A stretch of 21,826 nt of DNA from Botryosphaeria dothidea (lineage: Eukaryota > Ascomycota > Dothideomycetes > Botryosphaeriales > Botryosphaeriaceae), in contig WWBZ02000021.1 in NCBI GenBank assembly GCA_011503125.2, forward strand, positions 1 to 21,826. The letters run 5' to 3'. Positions 1 through 18,841 of this stretch are shown here, piece after piece. The position numbers were made by a program, and so were the translations under genes. Each line of letters starts with the position of its first letter. Positions within the stretch are counted from its first letter, which is position 1. Below the pieces are notes generated by a model. It saw nothing but the letters and a program-made list of their open reading frames with translations, was not told where the DNA came from and did no database searches.

Positions 1-8892
<8,892 letters not shown>

Positions 8893-9060
8893 TGCCCCCC
8901 AACCCCCCCCCAGCCCGACAACGCGCCTGTGCCCGCGCTTCCGAGCTGCGTCCAGCAGCTTGCCTGCTGCACGAACCCCGGACCTTACCACTGTCCACCC
9001 GGTGCTGCGCCTGGGTCCAGCGCTCTTTTTCCCACAACCCACTACGGCCATACGCCCACC
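8893..9060 (+). promoter_or_regulatory. C-rich leader upstream of ATG26, promoter truncated
   Basis: Complex sequence resumes at T8893, after which short C runs (8895-8900 and 8903-8911) grade into normal DNA. These 168 bases precede the ATG26 start and are pyrimidine-rich, as fungal 5' leaders often are. No ATG occurs between 8893 and 9061. The rest of the promoter is hidden behind, or replaced by, the poly-C tract. The reading frame of ATG26 stays open through this leader and into the tract, so the absence of a stop here says nothing about the true start. Confidence 0.55.
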
Positions 9061-12000
9061 ATGGCCTCCGAGTACAACATCAGGGATCGTTCGGCCCGCA
9101 TCCACCCCAGGCGCCTCCGCCGTCCGCGCCAGTCTTTCGAGATCCCCGAGCGCCTGCGCCACGGCGAAGACGAGGATGAGGATGTGACTGCGCCCAAAAG
9201 CAACGACCCTCGCTACACTCACCGTTCAGTCTTCGATTTGATCACTCACGCTGGCTCCGTTGCCAACCTGCGCTCCCGCTTCACCCACGATGAGCTCAGC
9301 GAAAGCGAAGAAGAAGACGACCATGCCGCTGTGACGCGATCACCCGAGCCTCCCTCCTCCGGCCAGAACTCAAATCAGCCCGAGGAAGAATCCCAATCCA
9401 AGCATCGACGCAGCCTTTCGAATCGCAAGATCTTCCGTCACTTCCAGAAGCTCAACATAAAAACCTCTAAGGAGCGCCGCGAGCCCCATACCGACGAAGC
9501 AATGTCCTCCTCGCAGATCCTGACGCCCAAGCCAACACAAACAATACAAGATGAGAACGGGAAGATAGAAAGCCAGTCTGTGAGCAGTCAGATCAAAGCA
9601 AAGACGGAGATAGAGGCTTCTGCCTTTGGCTCTGATCTCAGGACGGCGCACGAGGCTTTCGGGGTTGGTGGCCCATCGATCAAGGATCAGGGTAACTTAT
9701 CCCAGCGGCTGATGGAGATATTCGGATTTGATGAGGAGGAGAAGGTGACTGCAGGTACGTGCAAGCCGTTCGGCTGCTCAGCTTTGGCTTACAGGTGCAG
9801 AATATCCGTGCTGGTTGCTTCAAACCGTCCTGCTCCAAGGATACTTGTACATCACGGAAAAGCATATCTGCTTCTACGCTTACCTTCCGAAGAAAACCGT
9901 AAGCTGGCACGTCCCGAATTGAAATTTGCCAATACCTAACGTAAAACAGAAGGAGATCACGAAGTCAGGGTACCTCTCCAAGCGAGGCCGTACGATGTGG
10001 AATCGGTCTTGGTTCATCCTGAAAGGTGATGTTCTGGCTTACTACAGCGACCCGACTGACCTCTACTTTCCTCGGGCCCGGATCAATCTGCGCTATGCAA
10101 TCTCCGCCAATTTGATGGAGCCCAAAGACAAGGCCCGAGATCATACAGACTTCACCGTCACAACCAACCAGAGGACCTACGTCTTTCGGGCTGATAGTGC
10201 TGCAAGCGCAAAGGAATGGGTCAAGCTTTTGCAGAAAGTCATCTTCAAGTCGCACAACGATGGAGACAGCGTAAAGATATCCATTCCGCTCGACAACATC
10301 ATGGAGATCGAAGACAATCCGGTGCTAGACTACGCGGAGACGATCAAGATTGGTGTCGTCGACAACGACGATTCGTACGCTGTGGATGAGTACTTCTTCT
10401 CATTTTTCGGCTTTGGTGAAGAGGCGCTCAACGTAATGAAGCTCATGTGGGAAGGGTGCAGGCAGCAGCAACCAGATTCTGGTGCCGAGCGCCCCATCAC
10501 ACCTGCCAAAAAGAATCTCGCGACGCCTGCCAGTCCCCAGCCTCGCAAGTCAAGCAGTCCAGTACGGTCTACCATTTTCCAGCCTGCTGCAGGGACTCTT
10601 TCGCCAACTTCACCCTCCTTCCAAAACCAATCACATTCGCGTGTCAGTGGCGAATTTATGAGATCGAGTTTTGATGAAAGCCGGCGAAGTAGCGATCGTG
10701 GACGCTCTAGTTTCGATCGTGGGAGGCGGAGCCTCAGCAGGGGGCAGAATAGGCATTCCCTTGGACCGGGTCAAAGCGAAAGGTCGGGATTTTCGCCCGC
10801 CTCCTCACGCATTCCTGATTCTTCTGAATCTGCATGTTTTTCAATGGAACCTGACACGGAATCGTCCGCTGCGATTCAATCGATTAACGAAACGGACGCA
10901 TCTGCTAGCCAGATCTTGAATCGGAGTGACGTCTTCCATCGACCAACGGCGGACCTCGCAGATTCTGAAGCTAATCCCCGAGCGTCCCAGGATACAGCTC
11001 GCTCAGGCAAACTTTATTCTTACCCAAGGACTGAGCAGACTGTTAGCACTCGCTCTAGAACCCCTATCCAAGGTTCAAAGGAGTTGGGCAATGATAATGA
11101 GCTTCGTGACGACAAAATGCAAGCCTCGGCTTCCGGGTACTACTCGGGCATTGTCAGCGCTGGTGTCCTACCATTTACCAAGGCCACTGGATTCGCTGCG
11201 TCGCTCCGAAAGAACACCATGGCCTTTGGCAGCAGGCTGACAACGGATACCATGAGTGTTTATGACAAGGTATCTGGCATGTGGGCTGGAGGAAGGAAAC
11301 ACTATGCGGAGGATGGCCATCTTATCGATGAAGAGGCTCGCGAAGTCGTTGACGAAGGGGATGCCATCTCCCATAATGAACGTTTCCGACAGCACTTTGC
11401 ATTGCCCGAAAGCGAAAGGCTCCGGGCGACATTCTTCTGCAACTTGTGGAGAGTGCTTCCGCAGTACGGAAAGATCTACGTGAGTGACAGATACTTCTGC
11501 TTCAGAAGTCTTCTTCCTGGGACTCGGACCAAGGTAAGTCATACGTGCGTTTAACGATTACAAACGATCCGCTGATTTATATCTCTAGCTTGTTCTCCCC
11601 CTCCGCGACATTGAAAACGTCGTCAAGGAGAAGAGTTTCCGACTGACCCACTATGCACTTGTCGTAATTGTTCGTGGCCATGAAGAGTTGTTCTTTGACT
11701 TCTCTGGAACCGACGTACGCGACGACTGCGCCGTCACCATGCATCGCAAGCTTGAGCAAGTTCGTTATCTGCATTCCTCTGGACTTCTTAGCGAAGAGAA
11801 TTTACTCCAAGCCGAGGAGGCGAAGGCAGAAAATGATTTGCTTCAGCATGCGCGAAATCCGGAAAAACAACCCGCAATTCCGCCACACATCGATGAACTT
11901 GATCAATCGGGAGCTGCAGTCATCTTTGATGATCCTCAAGCCTCAATGGTGGACTTTACTCCTCGCGAATCCATGAACATCACCTGCCTGACTATTGGTT

Positions 12001-13507
12001 CCCGTGGCGACGTGCAGCCATACATTGCTCTTTGTAAGCGACTCATCCAGGAAGGACACAAGGCTAAGATTGTATCCCACGAAGAGTTTGGAGACTGGGT
12101 CCAGTCTCACGGCATAGAGTTCGCTCCTGTGGCTGGAAATCCTGCTGAGCTCATGCAATTGTGTGTTGAAACGGGCATGTTCACTCCCACTTTCCTGGCC
12201 AGAGCCCATTCTACCTTCCGAGGCTGGTTGAGCGAACTCATGGAAACTGCCTGGCAAGCTTGCCAGGGCAGCGAGCTATTGATCGAAAGTCCTAGCACCA
12301 TGGCCGGTGTCCACATCGCTGAGGCGCTGGAAATTCCTTACTTCCGCGCTTTCACAATGCCTTGGACTCGCACACGAGCATATCCGCATGCTTTCGCGGT
12401 CCGCGAGAAAAAGATGGGCGGAACCTACAACTTCTTCACGTATGTGCTTTTTGAGGAAGTGTTCTGGAAAGCTACGGCCAACCAAATCAATGGATGGAGG
12501 AAGAAGAGTCTCAAGCTTCCGCCGACCAACTTGAAGAAGCTGCAGATCAACAAGATACCCTTCATGTACAACTTCAGTCCTACGGTTGTCCCGCCACCAC
12601 TCGACTTCAGCGATTGGGTTCGGACGACTGGATACTGGTTCCTCGATGAGTCTCAGAAATACACTCCTCCCCAAGACCTTACCGATTTCATCAACAAGGC
12701 TCGCAAAGACGGGAAGAAGCTCGTCTACGTAGGTTTTGGTTCGATTGTTGTCGAAAACCCAAAGGCCATGGAGAAGTCTATTTTCGAGGCCGTGCTCAAG
12801 GCCGACGTCCGTTGCATCCTATCCAAAGGCTGGTCCGACCGTCTAAATGACAAGGACAAGACCAAGGACGTAAACTCAGAGGATGAAAAGATCAAGGTCC
12901 CTCCGGAGGTTCATCAGATCACATCGGCTCCGCACGACTGGCTTTTCAGACAGATTGATGCAGCTGCACACCATGGAGGTGCCGGCACTACGGGCGCATC
13001 TCTGCGCGCAGGTATCCCGACAATCATCAAACCTTTCTTTGGTGATCAGTTCTTCTTTGCATCTCGTGTTGAAGATCTTGGCGTCGGAATACATGTCAAG
13101 AAATTAAACGTCAGCGCCTTCTCGCGCGCTCTGTGGACCGCCACACATGATGATCGTATGATCACGAAAGCACGCGTGCTCGGGGAGAAGATTAGAAATG
13201 TAAGGATTTCATTTTTATTACTTATCGAACTCAATTAACCCAGGCATAGGAGGACGGCGTTGGTGAAGCTGTCAAAACTATCTACCGCGATCTGGAGTAC
13301 GCCAAGTCACTTATCAAGTGGCGCAATCGGCCTCTTAGTGAGGATGATTTGGGCGAAGATGCGGAAGAGGAGTGGACGTTTGTCGATGATGATAATGATC
13401 CCGAGCTGCGACGCAACCCAGAACAAGATCAAGCCGTCTTCCAGATCAAGGCTCAGCTCAGGCAGATCCGCCAGGAAGAACGCGAGGAAGTGAGCAATAG
13501 TCCCTAA
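9061..13507 (+). CDS. ATG26: UDP-glucose:sterol 3-beta-glucosyltransferase (ATG26/UGT51)
   Basis: Transfers glucose from UDP-glucose to membrane sterols such as ergosterol; orthologues are peripheral membrane proteins, and some are needed for pexophagy. Model: exons 9061-9754, 9801-9898, 9950-11533, 11589-13199, 13250-13507, giving about 1414 aa, close to the mould family's usual 1400. The start ATG has a good context (caccATGg) and is the first ATG. An acidic, Ser-rich disordered N-terminus is followed by a GRAM half (about 215-264, ending [19 protein letters not shown]), a PH domain (about 269-365), a Ser/Arg-rich linker ([13 protein letters not shown] near 515-530), a second GRAM domain (about 740-850), and a GT28/GT1-type transferase. 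The transferase opens with [12 protein letters not shown] (926-937) and has the nucleotide-sugar motif HHGGAGTTG (1253-1261) and GDQ (1277-1279). All expected domains are present and unbroken, and exon phases agree at every junction. The C-terminal 85 residues come from exon 5. The gene converges on the HAM1-like gene. Confidence 0.95.
9755..9800 (+). other. ATG26 intron 1 (46 nt)
   Basis: Donor GTACGT follows gcag; acceptor is GTGCAG at 9800. An alternative AG at 9794 (TTACAG) would give a 40-nt intron and also keep frame, adding Gly-Ala in place of Ala at the junction. The 46-nt version gives KVTAEYPCW, which as I recall it matches Aspergillus ATG26 in length across the first GRAM domain, so I prefer it. 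Confidence 0.8.
9899..9949 (+). other. ATG26 intron 2 (51 nt)
   Basis: Donor GTAAGC, branch point CCTAAC near 9935-9940, acceptor AAACAG. Phase 0. It joins LPKKT to KEITKSGYL, linking the first GRAM half to the PH domain. The intron contains in-frame stops, so unspliced transcript would truncate the protein near residue 270. Confidence 0.92.
11534..11588 (+). other. ATG26 intron 3 (55 nt)
   Basis: Donor GTAAGT, branch point candidate GCTGAT, acceptor CTCTAG. Phase 0. It lies inside the second GRAM domain, joining SLLPGTRTK to [11 protein letters not shown]. The unspliced frame ends at a TAA in the intron. Confidence 0.93.
13200..13249 (+). other. ATG26 intron 4 (50 nt)
   Basis: Donor GTAAGG, branch point candidate TTAAC (13235-13239), acceptor GCATAG at 13249. 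Phase 0. It joins GEKIRN to [21 protein letters not shown] six bases upstream (13243) would place an immediate TAG stop after one extra residue, so the 13249 site must be used for the full protein. Confidence 0.9.
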
Positions 13508-14589
13508 GCACCTTCGTTACGCCAACTTCACTAGGCCAACGGGCTCTTCCTCTGTCTTTTCTTTTCAACCTTCTCCGTTCCTATAGGGTATTGCGTTAGT
13601 GATGTTTACATTTCGGAGTTTCTGGTATTACCCTCACCTCTATAGTCATGGTTTACATTGCTTTTCTGGGGTCTACTTCCCTTTCGGTCTTTTTTCTTCT
13701 TCTAGAGTGGATTGATGGATTACACCTCACGCGGCATGGAGCAATAGGAAAGAGGGAATACGCTTGCTTGGGTTTGATTGAATTATTGTTGCTTCTCTGG
13801 ATCGACTGGACTTAATGGATTCTCAACGGAACAGAAAGAGACTCAGGCGCCATACTGAACGGGTTTACGAGCTGATGATACACCAAGTGAGGTTTAGGTA
13901 CGATAAGATTGATCCCCCTGCGTTTGAATTTTCATCCCATGATCGCGGATGCTTCTTGAGTTTTTTTCTCCTTACTTTTCCTTTGCCCTTCTTTTCTTCT
14001 ATCGCTTGATGAATGTTTGGGTTGCTCGAGATTTTCGCTCAGAATGTCATGCACATCTACGCTGCTTCTTGTAGTAGATTGGTGTTTCCTATGAAAGACT
14101 GCATTAGATATCCATGGTCTCTGGAGGTTGGGCTGGAACAAAGATTGGATCCATCCAAATTTCATTCAAGCTTCCTCTCCACCTCAAACTCCGAAATGCG
14201 GGAGCTACGAAATGTTATCCCGTAGGATGACCAAATAAGACACGACATGAAGACGACCTCCGCCAATCGTGCTTCTCCGTCGGGGAATTTGATGACAAGA
14301 ATTTGAGTGAGATTGGTCCATACGAATACGCGATGACAGCAGCATCAGTTGAGCGCTACTGCTGCTTCCTACCGCATGCTGTAAGAGTGGAAGTGCAAGG
14401 ATCAAAGATGTAGCAAATACGAGAAAGCCCGAGAAATATTGCATGCTGCACGAGCAATGTCAGCTACGCGTGAAGAGCTGATAACGGAGTAGACGAATGG
14501 CGTTGGTCGTGTCTGTTGGCTACTCAACTCCGACGACGGCGAAAGGAACGGAGAGAAAGCAAACGCTGGGGCTGAACAGGGCTGACCAC

Positions 14590-15073
14590 CGCTCACCGGA
14601 AAACCAATCCTTTCTCATACTCCGAAACCCTTTCCCTCTTCGGCTCCCCATCCAATCGATCTGTCCATCGGTGTTTTTCGCTGTAGCAACTATAGCCCGT
14701 GCGCTCTATTCTTTCCCCGTCCGACGGATCTTCCCGTCTATTCTTGTTTCCCTGCATTTTCTCGCTTTCGCACACGAGTAAATGAGCTCATGTTTTACTC
14801 TTGATAATCGGATCTCTAATCCCGCCACCGCCGCCACCGTTCCTAAACTTTCCGATAGTATGTACCGTAATCAGCAATGCTTCTCCGCTCCGCTGGCACA
14901 CAACTCCGCTCTGATGAGTCTTCCGACACGGGCACCGAAAAAAAAAATCCAATGTTCCTTCATTCGTCCCTTTCGTCTCGGCTTGGCTCACATGGACGGC
15001 TCTCTTTTCTCGGTGCCCTTTTCCAAAAGCCGGCCCCAGCTATTTTTTTACTCCTTTCGTCACGCTAGTGGTC
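14590..15073 (+). promoter_or_regulatory. CT-rich promoter-like stretch (tentative)
   Basis: The plus strand shows repeated CT-rich blocks (about 14600-14660, 14705-14770 and 15000-15060), a pattern common just upstream of fungal start codons and unusual deep in a convergent interval. It precedes the candidate ATG at 15074. No TATA box or specific factor site is convincing. This is inference from base composition only. Confidence 0.25.
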
Positions 15074-15557
15074 ATGGGTGCCGGACCGTCTTCGACATCT
15101 TCGCGCCGTCTCCTCCCCGCCAATCCAAACCCACCCATTACCCCTCAACAACCCTCCTCGCTTCCGATGGAAGATAATGACCATGTGCAGTAAGTCGCGG
15201 GGTCTGACGGGATGAGGCCACCTGCGCCCCCGCCTCGTTTAAGCGGGGCTTTTGCGGGGAAATTCGGTGGAGGGATGGGGGATATGTTTTTGGTGGGAGA
15301 CGAAAGTGTCCGTGAGTTGCGCCGACGTCGCATCGCTTCGAGATCACCATTGCGATATCGGACATGCTATTGTGTTGCCCTTCTTGAGAATCATCCGTGC
15401 TTCCTGTGTTCTTATTTGCTACAATTTTTGGAATACAGAAGGATACTAATGTTGCCTGTTCGTACCATACAGAAGCCAGTCTTCCGTCGCCATATTGTTG
15501 CTCCTTTCGGTAAGCGATTCCTTCAACCCACCAACTCCATGCATGCCTCGTTTACAG
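15074..15557 (+). other. Candidate small spliced ORF, function unknown (weak)
   Basis: An ATG with favourable context (gtcATGg) starts a 116-nt frame encoding MGAGPSSTSSRRLLPA and a Pro/Ser-rich stretch, ending at a perfect GTAAGT donor (15190). Possible acceptors are 15438 and 15472; the latter follows a TACTAAT branch-like sequence and gives an exon 15473-15509 reading SSVAILLLLS, followed by a second GTAAGC donor (15510) and an acceptor at 15557. Beyond that the frame runs antisense into the end of the HAM1-like gene. The first intron would be 283 nt, far longer than all others in the window, and I recognise no family. It could equally be a non-coding transcript or chance. The end given is the last plausible splice site, not a stop codon. 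Confidence 0.18.
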
Positions 15558-15593
15558 AAAGAGATAATCAGAACCAGTCACAAGAGCTCCCAA

Positions 15594-17870
15594 TTACTGC
15601 ATCATGTTCCTCGTGTGGGTATCGAAGACCTCATTGCGCCATCCTCCTTCTCTGTAGTCATCGACCCGCTCTTCCGCCTGCATTGCTTCTTCCTCCCAAA
15701 GCTTGACAACGCTTCCGGGCGCATAGACGCCCTTGAAAATACCCTTGCCAGGGTCTGTCACCCCGACTCTGGTATAGAGGTCTGGATCAGCCTCTGGCGT
15801 CAGTCTTGCCATCACAGCCTTGAAGAACGTGCGCAGATCATCCGGATTGGATATCTGGGTAGCACGTAGGCGCTCACGCGCGAAGACGAGCTCACGATTG
15901 GCTGCATGAAGAGTGTCGGCGATGGCATTTGCCAGCTGCTTCTCAACAGCTTTGCGGATGATAGGCCGAAGTAGCGGCTTGAATAACCATCCGAAGAAGG
16001 AAAGTTTGCTTTGACGGACTTTGTAGTTGAGCTTGTGAATGTGTACGCGAACCTCTTTCAGGGAAAGGATCTTCTCGAGGCGATCGCGACCCACTTCGAT
16101 GTCAAGGTGGATGTCCAGACCACGCTCGTCCAGCGCAAATGACGCGATACCTGCATCTGCAAGGCGGAGAAGCCCTGAGTGCGCACGGAGCCAAAAGCCA
16201 ACTTCGTCGGCACGGAAGGAAAGACCGTCGACCTTCAATGTGACTTGGGACGAGACGTTAGAAGTTGTGCGGAACCTGGCCTTACGTATTTCCAAGTCAT
16301 TGTACGTCTCGACACGGAGCCTGTAAGGGAGGAAAGAGGTATTGTTGACAGTTTTTCCGGGCTCCACAATCAGGTTCTCCAGCAAGAGGTCAATGTCGGG
16401 AGTAGAGACTTCCAGTCGAGGTATCGGCAGATACTGAATGGCCTGGATGAGAAGAGGCACAAAAACGTTGATAGCGTCGGTGATTAGCTCTTGGTTGGTA
16501 TATTGGTACTTCGGCGACATTATGTAGACGATCCGCATGGAAGTCCGGATGAGCTTGGCAATATCCTCGTCTTCAGAAACAGCCTTGAGAGTTGTTTGTA
16601 TTTGGCCGAGGAAGTCATCCACGTCTTTCCGCAGAGAGGATTCGGTGCCGACTCCGCGTGCCTTTTCCCGAAGAGCTTGGAACTTCTCATCCGCGTGATC
16701 CAAGAAATCAGGGTCAGTAAGAAGCTTTTGCAGAGAATTTCCCATGTCAAGCATCAAATTCTCAAACTCGGGGTCTTTCCGACTGTGGTCCATGACACGT
16801 TTGAACTTTTTCTCAAGATCCTCCCAAGACCTCCGGTCTCCGAAGGAAGTGAGAAACGACCAAAAGTTCTTGACTGCCCGGTCCATAGCGTCATTTTCAT
16901 CAACGTCATCTTGAGCCGTGTTGAGCGTCTCTTGAACAGCACGAGAATACACCATAGCATAACGCTGGATCAGCAGTGAAATAGTCGACACAGAATCAGA
17001 ATAGTCGTTGCGCTTTCTCAGCTTCAACACAGCTTGCTTCAGGCGGTACATCAAGGTATCTTTCTCATCTCCACTGGTATGGTCAGCCAGACTGTGTCCC
17101 GCTTCCTTGGCCACCTCGGCTGCTCCGTTACCGATGGCCTTGGAGACATCGGCTACGTCCTGCTCGAGCTCTTGATTGGAGGGAGCCGGTCCGGAATCCG
17201 CGCCTGGCTCCATCAAAGACTTCTGCTCTTCCTCAGAAGGCTCAAGCTTCTTCCCTGCTTGCTCTGCTACATCGGAGAGCTTGAATGCAGTGTCTTTGAA
17301 GACCTCGCGTCCGACCACGTTGAGATCAGACAGGAAGAGGCGGAAGTCAGAATTCGTGAGCAAAAGTGAGCCAATTGTCTGGATACTTCTGTATGCTGCC
17401 CGATTTGTTAGTAAACATGCTACTGAGGCGTAGAGGTCCGACTTACCAGCAGCAGTGTCTGCCTTTGCTTTGGCTTTGCTTGCCCTGGAAGCTATGTCTT
17501 CAACGTCCACCGAGACTTTTGACTTGGACAGGAACCAGACGAAGTCTTGAATCTGATCATTGTTGTTCTTGTGCAGCAGCAGCTCGATGAATTCGGTGAC
17601 CCATTGCTTCGTGAACTTGACGAGCAGGCGGCCAGAGTTGCTGAGATCGTGGCCGTCGGGATTGAGGATATCAGCAGCCAGTAGAGTGCGCAGGTTGATG
17701 ATTAGCTGCTCATTGGACGGCATGTAGCCCTTGGACAGGGCTCTCAGCATCTGATAAGAGTGCAGCTTCTGGTGCAGCTCCCTCTGCAGGACCGTGTCAT
17801 CGTGGTACTGTGGCAGCAACGGCTGCTGATCTTCAGCGCGAGACTTGCGGAAGCCGAAGCAGGACGACAT
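15594..17870 (-). CDS. HAM1-like protein (DUF5923/DUF4449), putative lipid-binding
   Basis: Biochemical role is not established. The sequence matches what I recall of a fungal family with HAM1-like N- and C-terminal domains (formerly DUF5923 and DUF4449). Model on the minus strand: exon 1 17870-17447, exon 2 17395-15594, 741 aa after removing an in-frame intron. The N-terminus MSSCFGFRK...PLLPQY leads into a helical region with hallmark segments QMLRALSKGYMPS (about 40-52) and IQDFVWFLSKSKV (about 107-119). An acidic, Ala-rich linker lies near 195-255, and long amphipathic helices follow. The C-terminal third (about 508-625) alternates beta-strand-like stretches with KLSFFGWLFKPLLRPIIRK, resembling BPI/TULIP-type lipid-binding domains; that is inference. 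No signal peptide or clear membrane span is seen, but Cys4 could be lipidated. It is divergent from malic enzyme. An alternative start is unlikely given the conserved N-terminus. Confidence 0.88.
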   Translation of the reverse strand: MSSCFGFRKSRAEDQQPLLPQYHDDTVLQRELHQKLHSYQMLRALSKGYMPSNEQLIINLRTLLAADILNPDGHDLSNSGRLLVKFTKQWVTEFIELLLHKNNNDQIQDFVWFLSKSKVSVDVEDIASRASKAKAKADTAAGKSDLYASVACLLTNRAAYRSIQTIGSLLLTNSDFRLFLSDLNVVGREVFKDTAFKLSDVAEQAGKKLEPSEEEQKSLMEPGADSGPAPSNQELEQDVADVSKAIGNGAAEVAKEAGHSLADHTSGDEKDTLMYRLKQAVLKLRKRNDYSDSVSTISLLIQRYAMVYSRAVQETLNTAQDDVDENDAMDRAVKNFWSFLTSFGDRRSWEDLEKKFKRVMDHSRKDPEFENLMLDMGNSLQKLLTDPDFLDHADEKFQALREKARGVGTESSLRKDVDDFLGQIQTTLKAVSEDEDIAKLIRTSMRIVYIMSPKYQYTNQELITDAINVFVPLLIQAIQYLPIPRLEVSTPDIDLLLENLIVEPGKTVNNTSFLPYRLRVETYNDLEIRKARFRTTSNVSSQVTLKVDGLSFRADEVGFWLRAHSGLLRLADAGIASFALDERGLDIHLDIEVGRDRLEKILSLKEVRVHIHKLNYKVRQSKLSFFGWLFKPLLRPIIRKAVEKQLANAIADTLHAANRELVFARERLRATQISNPDDLRTFFKAVMARLTPEADPDLYTRVGVTDPGKGIFKGVYAPGSVVKLWEEEAMQAEERVDDYREGGWRNEVFDTHTRNMMQ
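17396..17446 (-). other. HAM1-like gene intron (51 nt, in-frame, stop-free)
   Basis: On the minus strand: donor GTAAGT, textbook branch point TACTAAC, acceptor GGGCAG, phase 1. Its length is 17 codons and it has no stop, so an uninterrupted 758-aa frame spans it and automated annotation may miss it. Splicing yields ADTAAAYRSIQTIGSLL, which fits the family better than the version carrying 17 extra residues. Confidence 0.88.
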
Positions 17871-17901
17871 GATGGTCGCGGTGGTGGTGGAGGTGCAGTG
17901 C

Positions 17902-17910
17902 TCAGTCCAT
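17902..17910 (-). promoter_or_regulatory. Minimal uORF (Met-Asp-stop) upstream of HAM1-like start
   Basis: On the minus strand, ATG GAC TGA lies 31 nt upstream of the main ATG at 17870. Its context has G at -3 and G at +4, which is strong. If the transcript starts upstream of it, ribosomes would terminate after two codons and must reinitiate or leak past to reach the main start. The transcription start is unknown. Confidence 0.4.
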
Positions 17911-18342
17911 GGCGCGAGTAATGCGGCCGTGGTGGTGAGGAGCGGCTGCCCTGGCGGCGCGTCGCGGTGACGTCTGCGGTTGACGTCGTTCTGCGCGCAT
18001 CATTGCGGCTGTTGGCTGTGGCTTCTGCTTGTGGCTGGGCTACTGGGCGAGAGCTTGGCCCGCCGATCGCAGCTTCTGCGCTGGGCTGGATTTTGCGGGG
18101 AGCGCTAGCCCGCAACGCCCTGCAAAACACGCCGACTCGCGACACCCAAGATCCTCCAAGAACTCTCGAGATGACTCGGGGGCCATGTCACCTCCGGCAT
18201 TGCTTCGTCTGCTCGCACAATTCCCCGCGACACACCGCACTCTCTGGCCTCCGCGCAAAAATCCACGTGAACCCACTGCCCGTCCACTTGCCGCCCACTT
18301 CTAGACCTCACTTGCCCGCGGACGGCAATGCCCGCCGCCGCC

Positions 18343-18347
18343 ATTGG
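18343..18347 (-). promoter_or_regulatory. CCAAT box (minus strand)
   Basis: ATTGG on the plus strand, that is CCAAT reading toward the HAM1-like gene, about 475 bases upstream of its ATG. CCAAT is the recognised core of the fungal HAP/CBC complex. The motif is short, so chance occurrence is possible. Confidence 0.3.
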
Positions 18348-18502
18348 CTCGTCTGCGCGTGCTGAGTTGCCCGTTTGGGCCACCTGGCTACTCCTCGAGG
18401 GCCCTTCTCCTGACGCGGGTTTTGTAAGCGCGCAGTTCGTCGGCGGGCTTTTGGCGGAAGAGCGGTTTCATGCTGATCGGCCTGGCCGCTTTCTATCCGT
18501 TT

Positions 18503-18524
18503 CTTTTTTTACAGAGAAAAAAAG
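18503..18524. other. Short T8/A8-type inverted repeat
   Basis: CTTTTTTT (18503-18510) and AAAAAAAG (18517-18524) are perfect complements around a six-base loop, in otherwise GC-rich DNA. It may form a weak hairpin or serve as a nucleosome-excluding dA:dT tract between the divergent promoters; the latter is inference. Confidence 0.4.
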
Positions 18525-18841
18525 TCGCAATCTTCCGAAGGGGTGCCGCGTGTTGGGCGCCTGCTGAGCATCTCAATGCCTGATCTGCCCGGTCCCTGTC
18601 AATGCGGCAGGGGAGCAGCCGGCGCCGCCGCCGTGAATACTTTCGCACGCTCCCTCAACGCATTCCAAGCGCGCCATTTGTGAGTGGCGCTGCTGCGCTG
18701 GCTCGGCGGCCGTCGCTCGTCCGCTGCGGCTTGGAGCTCCGGGCGTCTCGCACACTCGCGCTCAATAATTTGCGGGCGTCAGAGGCGGCTTCGCGCTCAG
18801 CTTTCCGACGTCTCATCCGCCATGCACGCGGCGCGGCGCAG

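Larger units (their letters stand above)
13508..15593. other. Convergent intergenic interval, no confident gene
   Basis: The 2086 bases lie between the 3' ends of ATG26 (+) and the HAM1-like gene (-). The first kilobase is AT-richer and T-rich (for example 13600-13700 and 13950-14000), as expected of a 3' untranslated and terminator region, but I see no canonical AATAAA. From about 14590 to 15060 the plus strand becomes CT-rich with a short CCGCCA microsatellite-like run (about 14822-14840), resembling fungal promoter or leader DNA. Open frames here are short, lack family features and look like chance ORFs. I found no tRNA-like or repeat structure. The only candidate gene is the weak one listed at 15074. 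Confidence 0.6.

Noticed and set aside
8929..9939. 336-codon frame starting at a GTG upstream of ATG26
   Set aside because: It is ATG26 exon 1 with an untranslated lead and read-through of introns 1 and 2; the true start is the ATG at 9061, and the conserved GRAM segment is in another frame after splicing.
15212..15706. 164-codon plus-strand frame with a Cys-rich SCSSCGYRRPHC stretch
   Set aside because: Its C-terminal half is antisense to the conserved end of the HAM1-like gene, and the Cys pattern matches no family I know; kept only as part of the weak 15074 candidate region.
16491..16979. 162-codon plus-strand frame opposite the HAM1-like gene
   Set aside because: It is antisense to a continuous conserved coding exon and has no independent start context or domain.
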